In this document: piece after piece, positions 16,488 to 25,041 of the stretch
Layout: each line of letters begins with the position of its first letter
Position numbering within the stretch: the first letter of the stretch is position 1
Assembly: GCA_910576205.1 (NCBI GenBank)
Contig: CAJTHL010000004.1
Coordinates: forward strand, 124,001 to 188,000
Reading direction: 5' to 3'
DNA from: Clostridia bacterium
GTDB taxonomy: Bacteria; Bacillota; Clostridia; Lachnospirales; Lachnospiraceae
Length of the DNA: 64,000 bases
Notes under the pieces: generated by a model
The model's database searches: none
Seen by the model: the letters and a program-made list of their open reading frames with translations, nothing else
What the model was told of the DNA's origin: nothing
Made by a program: the position numbers and the translations under genes

Positions 16488-18065
16488 TCAAACTCCTGTA
16501 TTTCTGTTTATCGGACTGCCAGCGTCCAGTAAAGTATTTTCCCGCAGCACAGACAGCTTTGCCTTTACCTTTTCCGAAACCTCTTCCAGACCAATGGCCG
16601 CCATGGGCAGCATCATTACAAAATAAGGAAGAATATACCTTCCCTTGGCTTCCCAGATCATATGGAATAAAAAGCCTCCAAAGATAACAACCAAAAGCAG
16701 TTTATTCTCCAGCTTCTCTTCCTGGCAGAATCCATAAATTAACCAGAGAAGTACCCCGATAAAGACCAGGCTCTGATACTGATTCATAAACCAGGTCATC
16801 AACGTATGCAGCTTTCCGTCATACATACTATTCACAATGCCGCAACGTTCTGCACCATTCACATTTGTCAAAACAAAGCACTGATAATCCGGATTATTCC
16901 ACTGACTGGTAAACTTATCCATATAAAAGTTTCCTGCATAAGCAGGATTTTCCATAAAATATCTGGCGCGTTTTTTTATATCACTGACCGCCATCTCTGT
17001 AGCAGCTTCACCGTCAAAGTCTGTTTCACCCCAGTATATATGAAGAACATAATTATTATACCATCCTGGCGCGCTACCCTCCTGCATTCCCATAGCTACA
17101 TACAAAATCATAGGCGCCCCGTCATTCAGCTCTATATCAGCGCGCACCTCATAAAGTGTCCGAAGTCCCCACCTGGCACTCAGAAGTGAAAGAAGCAGCA
17201 AACCCAACTGTATAAATCTGCCAGGCTTTTTTCTCCCAATTCCTGTAGCTGCCAGCACGCAGGCCATAGCCATGACTATAATAATACAGTTGTTACGGAT
17301 AAGACAGGCCAGGCTGGCTGTTAAACAGGAAACGGCAAAACAGAATACCCTTCCCTCTTTCTGATAGTCCAGAAACATCCATATTGCCAACAGTGAAAAC
17401 GCCAGCGAAAGTATTTCCCCATATACATAAGTCACATAAAAGAATAGAGGAAAGCATCCTGTTACAAGAAACAGATAATAGATGTGCGCCCGTCTTCGTA
17501 TGGTTAAAATACGCGTCACTCGGTATCCACTATAAACACATACCACTGCCCATACGCAGTTAAGAAGCTGGAACGCAAGAATATTTCCGTTTCCAAACAA
17601 TGTAAAAACAAGCTCAACAAATGCCGTTAAGCCTAATTGATGAGGATGAATATACAAGTATCGCTCATAAGAATCCTTTGTCAGTTGCGAATAATCTCCT
17701 TTTACAAAGCCTTCCGCCGCATTGCAGACATAAGACTGGTCTGCCACAGGAATACTATGCGCTCCCAAGGTCCAGAACACTCCAAAACAAAGAACATATA
17801 CCAAAACCACACCCAGCAGTATCTGCATGCGTTTTTCGGCTTTTTGCTCATTTTCCAGAACCCAGCGGCTTCCCCTGTGCATGAGATATACAAGCACGGC
17901 ACATACAAATAACACTACCAGAAAGGCATCCCCCTTTTGGTAAGGAATCTCTTCATAATCTGTCTTAAAATAAACTGTATAAAATAAACTAGCACCTGTA
18001 AGAGCCCCAAACAAAACCAAACCCAGAATATTAACCACCCTGTCTGCAAACTTTAAAAATTTCAT
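16488..18065 (-). CDS. multi-pass membrane protein, probable glycosyltransferase family 39-like
   Basis: 525 residues from the ATG at 18065, chosen for the GGAGG site 7 nt upstream; a longer frame would overlap the lepB gene. It has about ten hydrophobic segments. The first external loop after helix 3-4 contains SIPVADQSYVCNAAEGF, with an acidic residue placed as in GT-C enzymes, followed by the HPHQLG motif typical of GT39-like proteins that reads like a donor-site loop. It probably transfers a sugar from a polyprenyl-phosphate carrier on the outer face of the membrane. It directly follows the signal peptidase gene in the operon. Confidence 0.7.
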   Translation of the reverse strand: MKFLKFADRVVNILGLVLFGALTGASLFYTVYFKTDYEEIPYQKGDAFLVVLFVCAVLVYLMHRGSRWVLENEQKAEKRMQILLGVVLVYVLCFGVFWTLGAHSIPVADQSYVCNAAEGFVKGDYSQLTKDSYERYLYIHPHQLGLTAFVELVFTLFGNGNILAFQLLNCVWAVVCVYSGYRVTRILTIRRRAHIYYLFLVTGCFPLFFYVTYVYGEILSLAFSLLAIWMFLDYQKEGRVFCFAVSCLTASLACLIRNNCIIIVMAMACVLAATGIGRKKPGRFIQLGLLLLSLLSARWGLRTLYEVRADIELNDGAPMILYVAMGMQEGSAPGWYNNYVLHIYWGETDFDGEAATEMAVSDIKKRARYFMENPAYAGNFYMDKFTSQWNNPDYQCFVLTNVNGAERCGIVNSMYDGKLHTLMTWFMNQYQSLVFIGVLLWLIYGFCQEEKLENKLLLVVIFGGFLFHMIWEAKGRYILPYFVMMLPMAAIGLEEVSEKVKAKLSVLRENTLLDAGSPINRNTGV

Positions 18066-18111
18066 CCCTTTTCCTCCAGACAGCGGACGCCTTGCTCTAT
18101 AGCAGCCTCCC

Positions 18112-18672
18112 TCACTGCCCTGCGCTCCCCCCATGCCAAAGCACTCTTCCCGTAATCTCCGACAAAGGCACACAGCCGAATTCCCGGGAATCCATGGAAA
18201 CCTCCCGGTTATCCCCCAGGACAAACACTTCCCCCGTGCCTATTTTCAAGGGGAATACCACCTTGTTTGAGACCGGCTGCGTCTGGGTATAAATAAACGG
18301 CTCCTCCACAGGAGACTGGTTAATTAAGAGGCTGCCTGTTTCCAGGTCAAAGTCAACCTCGTCGCCCTCCACGGCCACAATGCGCTTTACAAACTCCGTG
18401 TCTTCCCCCATATGGATCAGGACGATATCCCCATCCTTATACTGCTTGTCCAGGCGATAAAACAGCAGAATTTCCCCGTCTTTCAGATTCGGCGACATAG
18501 AATCCCCGCGAACCCACGCAACACCGATTATATAAGTAAATGTCACATACACCACGGCCAGAAAAACCAGCAGTTCAAACAATCCCCGCTTCCACTCCCT
18601 GGCCTTCTGGATCCGCACAATCCGGTTTTCCAGAATCATTTCCGGTTCCTGGCTTTTTTGCGTTTTCTTCAT
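18112..18672 (-). CDS. lepB: signal peptidase I
   Basis: 186 residues from the ATG at 18672 (AGGA upstream); a TTG 13 codons earlier is possible. One N-terminal membrane helix (around residues 33-53) is followed by the S26 catalytic motifs: GDSMSPNL with the nucleophile Ser, FVKRIVAVEGD with the general-base Lys, and GDNREVSMDSREFG. It cleaves signal peptides from exported proteins at the outer membrane face. It is placed between a DivIVA-like gene and three membrane glycosyltransferase-like genes, which suggests it may mature substrates of that surface system, though it may also be a general enzyme. Confidence 0.92.
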   Translation of the reverse strand: MKKTQKSQEPEMILENRIVRIQKAREWKRGLFELLVFLAVVYVTFTYIIGVAWVRGDSMSPNLKDGEILLFYRLDKQYKDGDIVLIHMGEDTEFVKRIVAVEGDEVDFDLETGSLLINQSPVEEPFIYTQTQPVSNKVVFPLKIGTGEVFVLGDNREVSMDSREFGCVPLSEITGRVLWHGGSAGQ

Positions 18673-18720
18673 ATGTTTTTCCTGTTGCCCGTTTTTCTCT
18701 CTGAATATCAATGCTCTGCC

Positions 18721-19146
18721 CTACATATTCTCCGTCATTTTATTTACGCGATCCCGAAGCTCCTTAAGCTGCATGGCGGAACGGTTCAGCTCTTTCTCAA
18801 GAAGTTCCAGTTCCTTTTGCAGAGTGCGGTTTTTCTCCCCCAGCTCTTCCACCACAACCGCCCTTTCTTCCTGGCGGATCTGTTCCCTTAACTGTTCCCG
18901 CTCCTCCCGGGCGCTTTTCCGAAGCTGTTCCGCCTCTTCCCGGGCCTCCTTGAGCATCTGCTCCGCCTGGGCCTGGGCCTCCTCCCGGGCAGCCTCCGCC
19001 TGGCCTTTCACCAGGAGCAGCCGGTCTTGATAAAGCCGGTTAAGCTGTTGTATTTTTAAATATACATCCTCTTTGTCATATCCAAACAGGCTTTTTTTCA
19101 CCTGCATTTTCTCCAAAAATTCACTGACCTCGGGAAACTCTGCCAT
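18721..19146 (-). CDS. DivIVA-like coiled-coil protein
   Basis: 141 residues. The N-terminal FGYDKEDVYLKIQQLNRLYQ is close to the membrane-curvature and partner-binding start of DivIVA/GpsB proteins. The remainder (about residues 45-135) is an uninterrupted charged coiled coil rich in E, Q, R and K. DivIVA proteins mark poles and septa and recruit cell-wall or sporulation factors. It is shorter than B. subtilis DivIVA (164 residues). It is the first gene of the operon that continues with lepB and three large membrane proteins, and a good promoter and AGGAGG-like site precede it. Confidence 0.8.
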   Translation of the reverse strand: MAEFPEVSEFLEKMQVKKSLFGYDKEDVYLKIQQLNRLYQDRLLLVKGQAEAAREEAQAQAEQMLKEAREEAEQLRKSAREEREQLREQIRQEERAVVVEELGEKNRTLQKELELLEKELNRSAMQLKELRDRVNKMTENM

Positions 19147-19195
19147 CCTTATCCTCCTATCTTTGTCCTACGTCTACATTACATTCTTTCTGCAT

Positions 19196-19224
19196 ATTAT
19201 ACTGTTCTTCCTGGTATTTATCAA
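19196..19224 (-). promoter_or_regulatory. promoter of the divIVA-like/lepB/membrane glycosyltransferase operon
   Basis: Minus strand: -35 TTGATA (19224-19219), 17 bp spacer, -10 TATAAT (19201-19196). The first ATG is at 19146. No other promoter of this quality was seen before 12445. Confidence 0.75.
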
Positions 19225-19234
19225 CCACAGCCTG

Positions 19235-19274
19235 AAAATGCCGGATACAGCAGCCCTTGTCCACTGTACCCGGC
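19235..19274 (-). terminator. probable terminator after the cytidylate kinase-like gene
   Basis: GCCGGGTACAG pairs with CTGTATCCGGC (one G-U-type mismatch), 13-nt loop, followed on the minus strand by ATTTTC. The U-tract is short, so efficiency is uncertain. Confidence 0.5.
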
Positions 19275-19297
19275 CTTTCCCAGTCCCTGCAAAATCT

Positions 19298-19900
19298 TCA
19301 GTCCATTGCCTGGGCTGTCTCCGTTATAATTTTTATACACAGGTCATATCCCAGCATACCGCTGTCCAGAGTCATATGGTAGTTGCGGCTGTCTCCCCAT
19401 TTCTTGCCTGTATACCGGTTGTAATAGTTGTGGCGGCTGTTGTCCTTCTTTGCCATCAGCCTCTGAATCTCCGTGGCGTTGTTGCTGCCAGTCATCTCGC
19501 TTACCCGCACGGCCCTGTGTACGTCGTCCGCATGAATAAACACGTTCAGGCTCTCAATTCCCGCTTCCCTGAGAACCTCATCCGCGCAGCGGCCCAGAAT
19601 AACGCATGGCCCCTGCTGCGCCAGCCGGACGATAATTGCCTTCTGCACATTATGGATCGTTTCCTGGGTATCCTTGTAATTCACGCTGGAAACCGCGCAG
19701 ATACTCTTTAAGATCGAGTCTGTCCTGGAAACGTCCTCTCCCTCGCTCTCCACCAGCTCCGGGTCAAATCCGCTGGCCTTTGCCGTCTCCCGGACAATAT
19801 CGTGGTCATAAAATGGAACACCCAGTTTTTCAGCCACCTGCAGGCCGATGGAGTGGCCTCCCGCACCGTATTCGCGGCTGATGGTAATGATTTTGTTCAT
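19298..19900 (-). CDS. cytidylate kinase-like family protein
   Basis: 200 residues from the ATG at 19900 with GGAGG 10 nt upstream; the frame continues upstream through a promoter, terminator and tRNA, which excludes longer starts. It begins MNKIITISREYGAGGHSIG, the glycine-rich nucleotide-binding start of the AAA-type cytidylate kinase-like family, with PFYDHDIV and ILGRCAD following. These proteins are common in Clostridia; they resemble Cmk, but their substrate is seldom established. It has its own promoter immediately after the tRNA terminator. Confidence 0.85.
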   Translation of the reverse strand: MNKIITISREYGAGGHSIGLQVAEKLGVPFYDHDIVRETAKASGFDPELVESEGEDVSRTDSILKSICAVSSVNYKDTQETIHNVQKAIIVRLAQQGPCVILGRCADEVLREAGIESLNVFIHADDVHRAVRVSEMTGSNNATEIQRLMAKKDNSRHNYYNRYTGKKWGDSRNYHMTLDSGMLGYDLCIKIITETAQAMD

Positions 19901-19963
19901 AACAGCTTTTCCTCCGTTCTTACACAGACCATACATGCCCTCCGGCAACAGTATCTTTACTTT

Positions 19964-19993
19964 ATTATATGTGCTCATCCCAATTTCTGTCAA
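19964..19993 (-). promoter_or_regulatory. promoter of the cytidylate kinase-like gene
   Basis: Minus strand: -35 TTGACA (19993-19988), 18 bp spacer, -10 TATAAT (19969-19964). Confidence 0.75.
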
Positions 19994-20024
19994 GCAAGGA
20001 TTTTCCATTCCATTCAGACATGGT

Positions 20025-20071
20025 AAAAAACCGCAGGAAGTATAGATATCCCAACACTTCCTGCGGTTTTT
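20025..20071. terminator. terminator of the tRNA cluster
   Basis: AAAAACCGCAGGAAGT pairs with ACTTCCTGCGGTTTTT, a 16-bp perfect stem with a 14-nt loop and terminal T-run. It begins 2 nt after the 3' end of tRNA-Lys. Confidence 0.9.
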
Positions 20072-20073
20072 CC

Positions 20074-20146
20074 TGAGGCATCGGGGATTCGAACCCCGGA
20101 CAACTTGATTAAAAGTCAAGTGCTCTACCGACTGAGCTAATACCCC
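20074..20146 (-). tRNA. tRNA-Lys (UUU anticodon)
   Basis: 73 nt. Acceptor GGGGTAT/ATGCCTC pairs with two wobbles; anticodon stem CTTGA/TCAAG with loop CTTTTAA gives TTT. Last gene of the six-tRNA transcript. Confidence 0.95.
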
Positions 20147-20206
20147 GTCTTATATTGTTTTGATGCGACCGCACAGGCCGGCCGGACCTGCTTCTGCAAT
20201 CCCAAA

Positions 20207-20278
20207 CTGGGCTAGCTGGATTTGAACCAGCGAATGCAGGAGTCAAAGTCCTGTGCCTTACCGCTTGGCGATAGCCCA
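20207..20278 (-). tRNA. tRNA-Gln (UUG anticodon)
   Basis: 72 nt. Acceptor TGGGCTA/TAGCCCA starts with T as usual for bacterial tRNA-Gln; anticodon stem CAGGA/TCCTG with loop CTTTGAC gives TTG. Confidence 0.95.
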
Positions 20279-20284
20279 TCAAAG

Positions 20285-20359
20285 GGTGGATAAAGGGATT
20301 CGAACCCTTGGCCTCCAGAGCCACAATCTGGCGCGCTAACCAGCTGCGCTATACCCACC
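20285..20359 (-). tRNA. tRNA-His (GUG anticodon)
   Basis: 75 nt including the extra G at position -1 that pairs with C73, a tRNA-His identity feature. Anticodon stem CCAGA/TCTGG with loop TTGTGGC gives GTG. Confidence 0.95.
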
Positions 20360-20380
20360 ATAATGCCAACCTTAGGCGAA

Positions 20381-20454
<74 letters not shown>

Positions 20455-20562
20455 ATAGATACTGAAGGCACGCCGTTTTGTATTCATCCGGCACGGACTA
20501 TATATTATCATATCGGCATGGGCTTGTCAATGAAAATTTCAGCCGTCTATGCCGAAAACGAG

Positions 20563-20633
20563 AGCGGGTGATGGGAATCGAACCCACATATCCAGCTTGG
20601 AAGGCTGGTGTTCTACCACTGAACTACACCCGC
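20563..20633 (-). tRNA. tRNA-Gly (UCC anticodon)
   Basis: 71 nt. Acceptor GCGGGTG/CACCCGC is fully paired; anticodon stem CCAGC/GCTGG with loop CTTCCAA gives TCC. About 108 bp separate it from tRNA-Arg, the largest gap in the cluster. Confidence 0.95.
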
Positions 20634-20677
20634 ATACTTTATTTTATATACAGAATACGAATCGTCTGCCTATACAG

Positions 20678-20750
<73 letters not shown>

Positions 20751-20777
20751 ATTCGCTGTCCCTCGACAACATGCTAC

Positions 20778-20806
20778 ATTTTACAATAGTTTCCGCCTGT
20801 TGTCAA
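20778..20806 (-). promoter_or_regulatory. promoter of the six-tRNA cluster
   Basis: Minus strand: -35 TTGACA (20806-20801), 17 bp spacer, -10 TAAAAT (20783-20778), about 28 bp before tRNA-Phe. Confidence 0.8.
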
Positions 20807-20917
20807 GCACAATTTTTAATACTTTTGAATCGGGAATTTTTCTGTACTTTTGGGGCCGGATGATGTATTCTTATAGTATCCTATACACACAGCAAGCTAA
20901 AGGAGGCACAAATCATT

Positions 20918-21601
20918 ATGAGGTATCAGATTGTGGGAGACACAATGCCTGTGGTGGAAATCACTTTTGACGCACCCGGGGAGGAAATGTATACCCAGTC
21001 CGGCGGAATGTCCTGGATGACGGACGGCGTAGCCATGAACACCAACACAAAAGGCGGGCTTATGAAAGGGCTTGGCCGGATGTTTGCAGGGGAATCCCTG
21101 TTTATGGCTACATACAGTGCGCAGCGGCCCGGCGCGTCCATCGCGTTTTCTTCCACGGTTGCGGGGCGCATCCTTCCCATCGACGTAACCGTTGACAACG
21201 GGCTGATCTGCCAGAAGGGAGCCTTTCTGTGCGCCCAACACAGCGTAAATCTGGATATTGTATTCACAAAGAAAATTTCCTCGGGCTTTTTTGGCGGGGA
21301 AGGCTTTATCCTGCAGAAGCTCACCGGCTCCGGGCTGGCCTTTCTGGAAGTAGACGGCGATCTGGTGGAAAAACAGCTGGCTCCTGGGGAAGTGTTGAAG
21401 GTGGATACGGGAAATGTGGTAGCTTTCAGCCCACAGGTCCAGTACGAAGTAGAGATGCTGAAAGGGCTGGGAAATATTGTATTCGGCGGAGAGGGCCTCT
21501 TTCTGACCAGGCTCACCGGCCCGGGAAAAGTCATTTTGCAGACCCAGAACATTGCCGAGTTTGCCGGACGGATCGCCAGATTTATCCCCTCCGGAAAATA
21601 A
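20918..21601 (+). CDS. AIM24/TIGR00266 family protein
   Basis: 227 residues. The whole length is a glycine-rich beta-sandwich pattern with internally repeated units (SSGFFGGEGFILQKLTGSGLAFL, then GNIVFGGEGLFLTRLTGPGKVIL), as in the AIM24 family. No signal peptide and no catalytic motif are visible. Bacterial members are widespread and poorly characterised; the yeast namesake is a mitochondrial inner-membrane protein. An AAAGGAGG site lies ahead of the ATG. It converges on the XpaC/TelA/radical SAM operon, whose terminator-like hairpin overlaps its stop region. Confidence 0.85.
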   Translation: MRYQIVGDTMPVVEITFDAPGEEMYTQSGGMSWMTDGVAMNTNTKGGLMKGLGRMFAGESLFMATYSAQRPGASIAFSSTVAGRILPIDVTVDNGLICQKGAFLCAQHSVNLDIVFTKKISSGFFGGEGFILQKLTGSGLAFLEVDGDLVEKQLAPGEVLKVDTGNVVAFSPQVQYEVEMLKGLGNIVFGGEGLFLTRLTGPGKVILQTQNIAEFAGRIARFIPSGK

Positions 21602-21625
21602 ACAGGCGAAGCTCATACCCGCCTG
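21594..21625 (-). terminator. probable terminator of the XpaC/TelA/radical SAM operon
   Basis: CAGGCG/CGCCTG stem with an 11-nt loop, followed on the minus strand by TTTATTTTC. It overlaps the last codons of the convergent AIM24 gene. The 6-bp stem is short. Confidence 0.45.
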
Positions 21626-21641
21626 ACGTCTCTGGCGGCGT

Positions 21642-22895
21642 TTACAGCTCTATACGTGGAGGAAAGGCATCTTTTCGCATAATCCCCCACATTTTGTCTA
21701 TATAGGACAGGGTATAAAAGTTTTCATAATAATGATAGTAAAAGGCCCCTTTCAAGGTCATGCGGTAAACGCCGCCCTGTTTTGTCACAAAACCCAGCAG
21801 CTTTGCCAGGTTCAGTTCCAGCCCGTACATTTTTTCCAGCGGGACTCCAAAGAACCCCTCAAAGTCTGCCGGGTTTATTTTTGTGCTGTAGGCTGTCCAG
21901 AAGAGATAGTACACCATTCTCTGACGCAGGGAAAAGCGCAGGGTCAAGGATGTGGGAAGCTGGCCCTTATCTATACGGCGACAGTATTCCTCCACCGAAA
22001 AGGTGTTGATTTTAAACTGCTTCCGAAGGAGGGTGGTGGCGGAGCAGCCAAAACCAAGAAAATTATCCCGGGTCATGGAGGAATAGCCTGCATGCTTTTC
22101 ACTTGAAAACGTCCAGATGGAGGTCCGGATACAGCCTTTGTCCAGACAGTATTTTGTTATCTCATCAAGAAGCCAGCGTTTTTCTTTCTTATGCATGGCC
22201 CCCACAGGGCTTGTGGTAAAAGTGAAATCAATAAAGGGATAAATGGCAATATGGTTGGCCCCGTTTTCAAAAGCCATGTCAATATCCGTTCTCAGATCCT
22301 CAAATGTCTGTCCTGGCAGGGCAAAAATAAAGTCCATGGAAACAGTTTCAAAATCCACTGTCTTCAGTGCCAAAAACAGGGCGGAAATATCCATGGCCCT
22401 GCGCCCCAGGATATCCTGGTATTTCTTCTGGAAGGACTGGATACCAATGCTGATCCTGGTTACCCCGGCTTCCTTTAGTGTCTGCAGAACAGGAACCGTC
22501 ACATTGTCCGGATGCAGTTCCACACCGATGCCCTCTGTAATAAAAAAATGCTGGCGGATCGCCTCCACAATCTCCTTCATGCGGTCCGCCACAAGGGCCG
22601 GAGTCCCCCCGCCAAAATACAGGCTGGTAACGGTTTTCCCCAGGCCCGCCTGCTCACCCGTCATATGGATTTCCCGGATCAGGGCATCTATATAGCGGCT
22701 GCAAAGCCCTTCTGAGTAAGTGGTTTTACAGTATGGGCAGAAATTACAGATGCTTTTGCAAAAAGGGATATGGACATAAAGTCCCAGATTGGGGCAGTCC
22801 CTAAAAGAAAGCCGCTGGTCATATTCGCTTGTAAAGATAAACCGCCTGGTGGAACGGGTCAGCCACATTCTAGTCAGGTCCGTAATCACACCCAT
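21642..22895 (-). CDS. HemW/coproporphyrinogen III oxidase-like radical SAM protein
   Basis: 417 residues. The radical SAM cluster motif is C46-x3-C50-x2-C53 (FCKSICNFC), with the extra Cys of the PYC typical of HemN/HemW-type proteins at 56. GGGTP near residue 95 is the SAM-binding GGE equivalent, and RISIGIQSFQ near 148 is a HemW/HemN family signature. HemW proteins chaperone heme; HemN oxidatively decarboxylates coproporphyrinogen. The clostridial branch is often of unknown role and no other heme gene is nearby. The start has TAGGAG upstream. It ends the operon and follows a second radical SAM gene by 84 bp. Confidence 0.8.
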   Translation of the reverse strand: MGVITDLTRMWLTRSTRRFIFTSEYDQRLSFRDCPNLGLYVHIPFCKSICNFCPYCKTTYSEGLCSRYIDALIREIHMTGEQAGLGKTVTSLYFGGGTPALVADRMKEIVEAIRQHFFITEGIGVELHPDNVTVPVLQTLKEAGVTRISIGIQSFQKKYQDILGRRAMDISALFLALKTVDFETVSMDFIFALPGQTFEDLRTDIDMAFENGANHIAIYPFIDFTFTTSPVGAMHKKEKRWLLDEITKYCLDKGCIRTSIWTFSSEKHAGYSSMTRDNFLGFGCSATTLLRKQFKINTFSVEEYCRRIDKGQLPTSLTLRFSLRQRMVYYLFWTAYSTKINPADFEGFFGVPLEKMYGLELNLAKLLGFVTKQGGVYRMTLKGAFYYHYYENFYTLSYIDKMWGIMRKDAFPPRIEL

Positions 22896-22979
22896 ATCGT
22901 TCTCCTATTCCGGTACCACGTCCGCAAATCCTTCCGGACTTTGGTTCGCAGACGCTGCTTCCGGTTTCGCAGCCGCAAA

Positions 22980-23882
22980 CTATATATATCTTGGATATGT
23001 CCGCAGCATCTCCAGAATAATCCGGATATTCCCGCGAAACAAAAGCGTGTATTCTGCCACAAAAAAATACCCGCATTTTTCACATAATCCGGGGACCTCT
23101 ACACAGCGTCCGCAGGTACTAAGCTTCCCATTCTCCATAACCACACACTGGTGGCAGGGGGTGGGGAAGCGGTTGCCAATGAGATAGGGAAACGCGCTCT
23201 TTAAGTTGAAAACCGGCGCGCCCTCCTGCATCATGCCAGCAATGACTCTGCAACAGTCCCGTTTTTCTTCCCGGCTTAAGGCCAGCTCTTTTGTATCCGG
23301 GTAAGGTGTGTGGAAATTAAATGATACGGCCCGGACATGGGAGGTATTCTTTGCCTTCAGACACACATCCCGGATCCCGTCTTTGTTGAGCTGATTGACC
23401 GCCATATAGAAACAGATATTGTCGGAGGAGGCATTTCGGATATTCTCCATGATAAGGTCGTAGGTGTTGCCCCGGATGCTGTTATGCTGCTCCCGGGTTC
23501 CGTCCAGACTTAGCAGAATCAAGTCCGCCTCTGGCAGATCAATGGGAAATGTGCCGTTTGTGACTACATTCACAATCAGAAACCCCATAGCTTTTGCCTC
23601 TGCCACCAGATCCCTCAGGCTTTTTTCCTTATCCTGCCAGAGAAAGGTCTCCCCGCCGCAGAAAAACAGAATGCGCACACCCATCCCATACAGCAGCCTC
23701 ATTTCCTCTCTGACCTGCTTATAAGGATGGACGACAGCAGTGATATTGTTTACCGAACAGTGTTTGCATTTTAGGTTGCACTTATCCGTCAGTATTATGG
23801 TTCCGAGAATGGGATCCTTTTTCCGAAACAACACGGTGCGGATCCCAAATCCGGCAAAATACAGGAAAGATGACAGCTTCAA
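22980..23882 (-). CDS. radical SAM protein, SPASM-like, unknown substrate
   Basis: 300 residues from a TTG start at 23882, chosen because AGGAGG lies 7 nt upstream and no ATG fits. The cluster motif is C35-x3-C39-x2-C42 (CNLKCKHC); FFCGGETFL near residue 74 supplies the GGE SAM-binding motif. The C-terminal part has several cysteines (CHQC, CGRC, CEKCGY) that could bind a second iron-sulfur cluster as in SPASM/twitch proteins. Such enzymes modify peptides or small molecules. It starts 10 bp after the TelA stop, so it belongs to the XpaC-TelA transcript. No precursor-peptide gene was recognised nearby. Confidence 0.8.
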   Translation of the reverse strand: MKLSSFLYFAGFGIRTVLFRKKDPILGTIILTDKCNLKCKHCSVNNITAVVHPYKQVREEMRLLYGMGVRILFFCGGETFLWQDKEKSLRDLVAEAKAMGFLIVNVVTNGTFPIDLPEADLILLSLDGTREQHNSIRGNTYDLIMENIRNASSDNICFYMAVNQLNKDGIRDVCLKAKNTSHVRAVSFNFHTPYPDTKELALSREEKRDCCRVIAGMMQEGAPVFNLKSAFPYLIGNRFPTPCHQCVVMENGKLSTCGRCVEVPGLCEKCGYFFVAEYTLLFRGNIRIILEMLRTYPRYI

Positions 23883-23892
23883 TGCCGCCCTC

Positions 23893-25041
23893 CTATCTCT
23901 GGATCTCCAGCAGCTTCTGCTTCAGCTCATTCTCCATACGGTGCATCTCAACCTCAGCCTCCTGGCGTTTCCTGCGGCCCTCCTGCTGGATCTTCATAAC
24001 CTCATCCAGGGTGGTGATCAGGGAGGCATTGGTTGCCCGCAAAGTCTCAATATCCACAATTCCCCGCTCGGCCTCTCTGGCCGTCTCCACGGTAGCCAGC
24101 TTTAACGTCTCCGCATTCTTCTTTAAGAGCTCATTTGTCATATTGGAAACTTCCCGCTGGGCCTGGGCGGCCTGGTTGGAATGATTTACGCCCAGAGCCA
24201 GCACCATCTGGCTCTTCCACAATGGAATGGTATTTACAATGGTAGACTGGATTTTCTCTACCATCTGGGTGTCATTTCCCTGCACCAGACGTATCTGGGG
24301 CGCGGTCTGCATGGAAATGGTGCGGGTCAGCTCCAGATCGTAGAGCTTCTTCTCAAATCTCTGGCACATGGCCTCCAGATCCCTGGCCGCCTGAGCATCC
24401 TCGGGAAGCCCGCTCTGCTCCGCCTTCCTAAGAGCTGCTGGAAGCTCCTCCCGGTTTACCTCTGCCAGTTTCTTCTTGCCTGCGAGAATGTACATGGTCA
24501 GTTCTTTATAGTAGTTCAGATTGAGCTGATACATCTTGTCCAACAGGGCCACATCCTTTAGAAGCTGTACCTGGTGTCCTTCCAGCACCTTCACAATCTT
24601 ATTGACATTGACCTCCGCCTTATCATATCTGGCCTTCATGGCTGTAAGCTTGTTGGAGCTTTTCTTGAAGAGCCCTAAGAATCCCTTCTCCTCCTCCGCG
24701 TCAAAGCCTTTCAACTCCGCCACCACGTCTGTGAGGGCATCCCCTACCTCCCCCAGATCCTTGGTCCGCACATTTCCCAGCACATCCTCCGAGAAATCCG
24801 CCATCTTTTTCTGGGTTCCGGCCCCGTACTGGAGAACCAGGTTAGAGTTTTTCAAGTCAATCTGGCTGGCAAAATCATCCACCTGGCGACGTTCCTCCTC
24901 GGACAGCATGCTGTCGTCAAAGGCAGGCTCCTGCTGCACCTCTGTTTTCTCCTCCGCCACCTCCACAAGCCCGGACGGCTGGCCGCCAAAGGGATCAAGC
25001 GTCAATACTGGTGTCGTCATTTCCTTTTCCATTTCCATCAT
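23893..25041 (-). CDS. telA: TelA-family toxic anion resistance protein
   Basis: 382 residues, the usual TelA length. It is predominantly helical and coiled, with the conserved TelA/KlaA core (VLEGHQVQLLKDVALLDKMYQLNL near 165-190, SQMVLALGVNHSNQAAQA near 275-292). Family members are linked to resistance to tellurite, some antimicrobial compounds and colicins, and the mechanism is not settled. It overlaps the XpaC-like gene by 4 bp, the same pairing seen in Bacillus (yaaN/xpaC-type loci). Downstream genes encode two radical SAM proteins. Confidence 0.9.
   Translation of the reverse strand: MMEMEKEMTTPVLTLDPFGGQPSGLVEVAEEKTEVQQEPAFDDSMLSEEERRQVDDFASQIDLKNSNLVLQYGAGTQKKMADFSEDVLGNVRTKDLGEVGDALTDVVAELKGFDAEEEKGFLGLFKKSSNKLTAMKARYDKAEVNVNKIVKVLEGHQVQLLKDVALLDKMYQLNLNYYKELTMYILAGKKKLAEVNREELPAALRKAEQSGLPEDAQAARDLEAMCQRFEKKLYDLELTRTISMQTAPQIRLVQGNDTQMVEKIQSTIVNTIPLWKSQMVLALGVNHSNQAAQAQREVSNMTNELLKKNAETLKLATVETAREAERGIVDIETLRATNASLITTLDEVMKIQQEGRRKRQEAEVEMHRMENELKQKLLEIQR

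Noticed and set aside
19901..20119. N-terminal extension of the cytidylate kinase-like gene
   Set aside because: The extra codons would run through a promoter, a terminator and tRNA-Lys.
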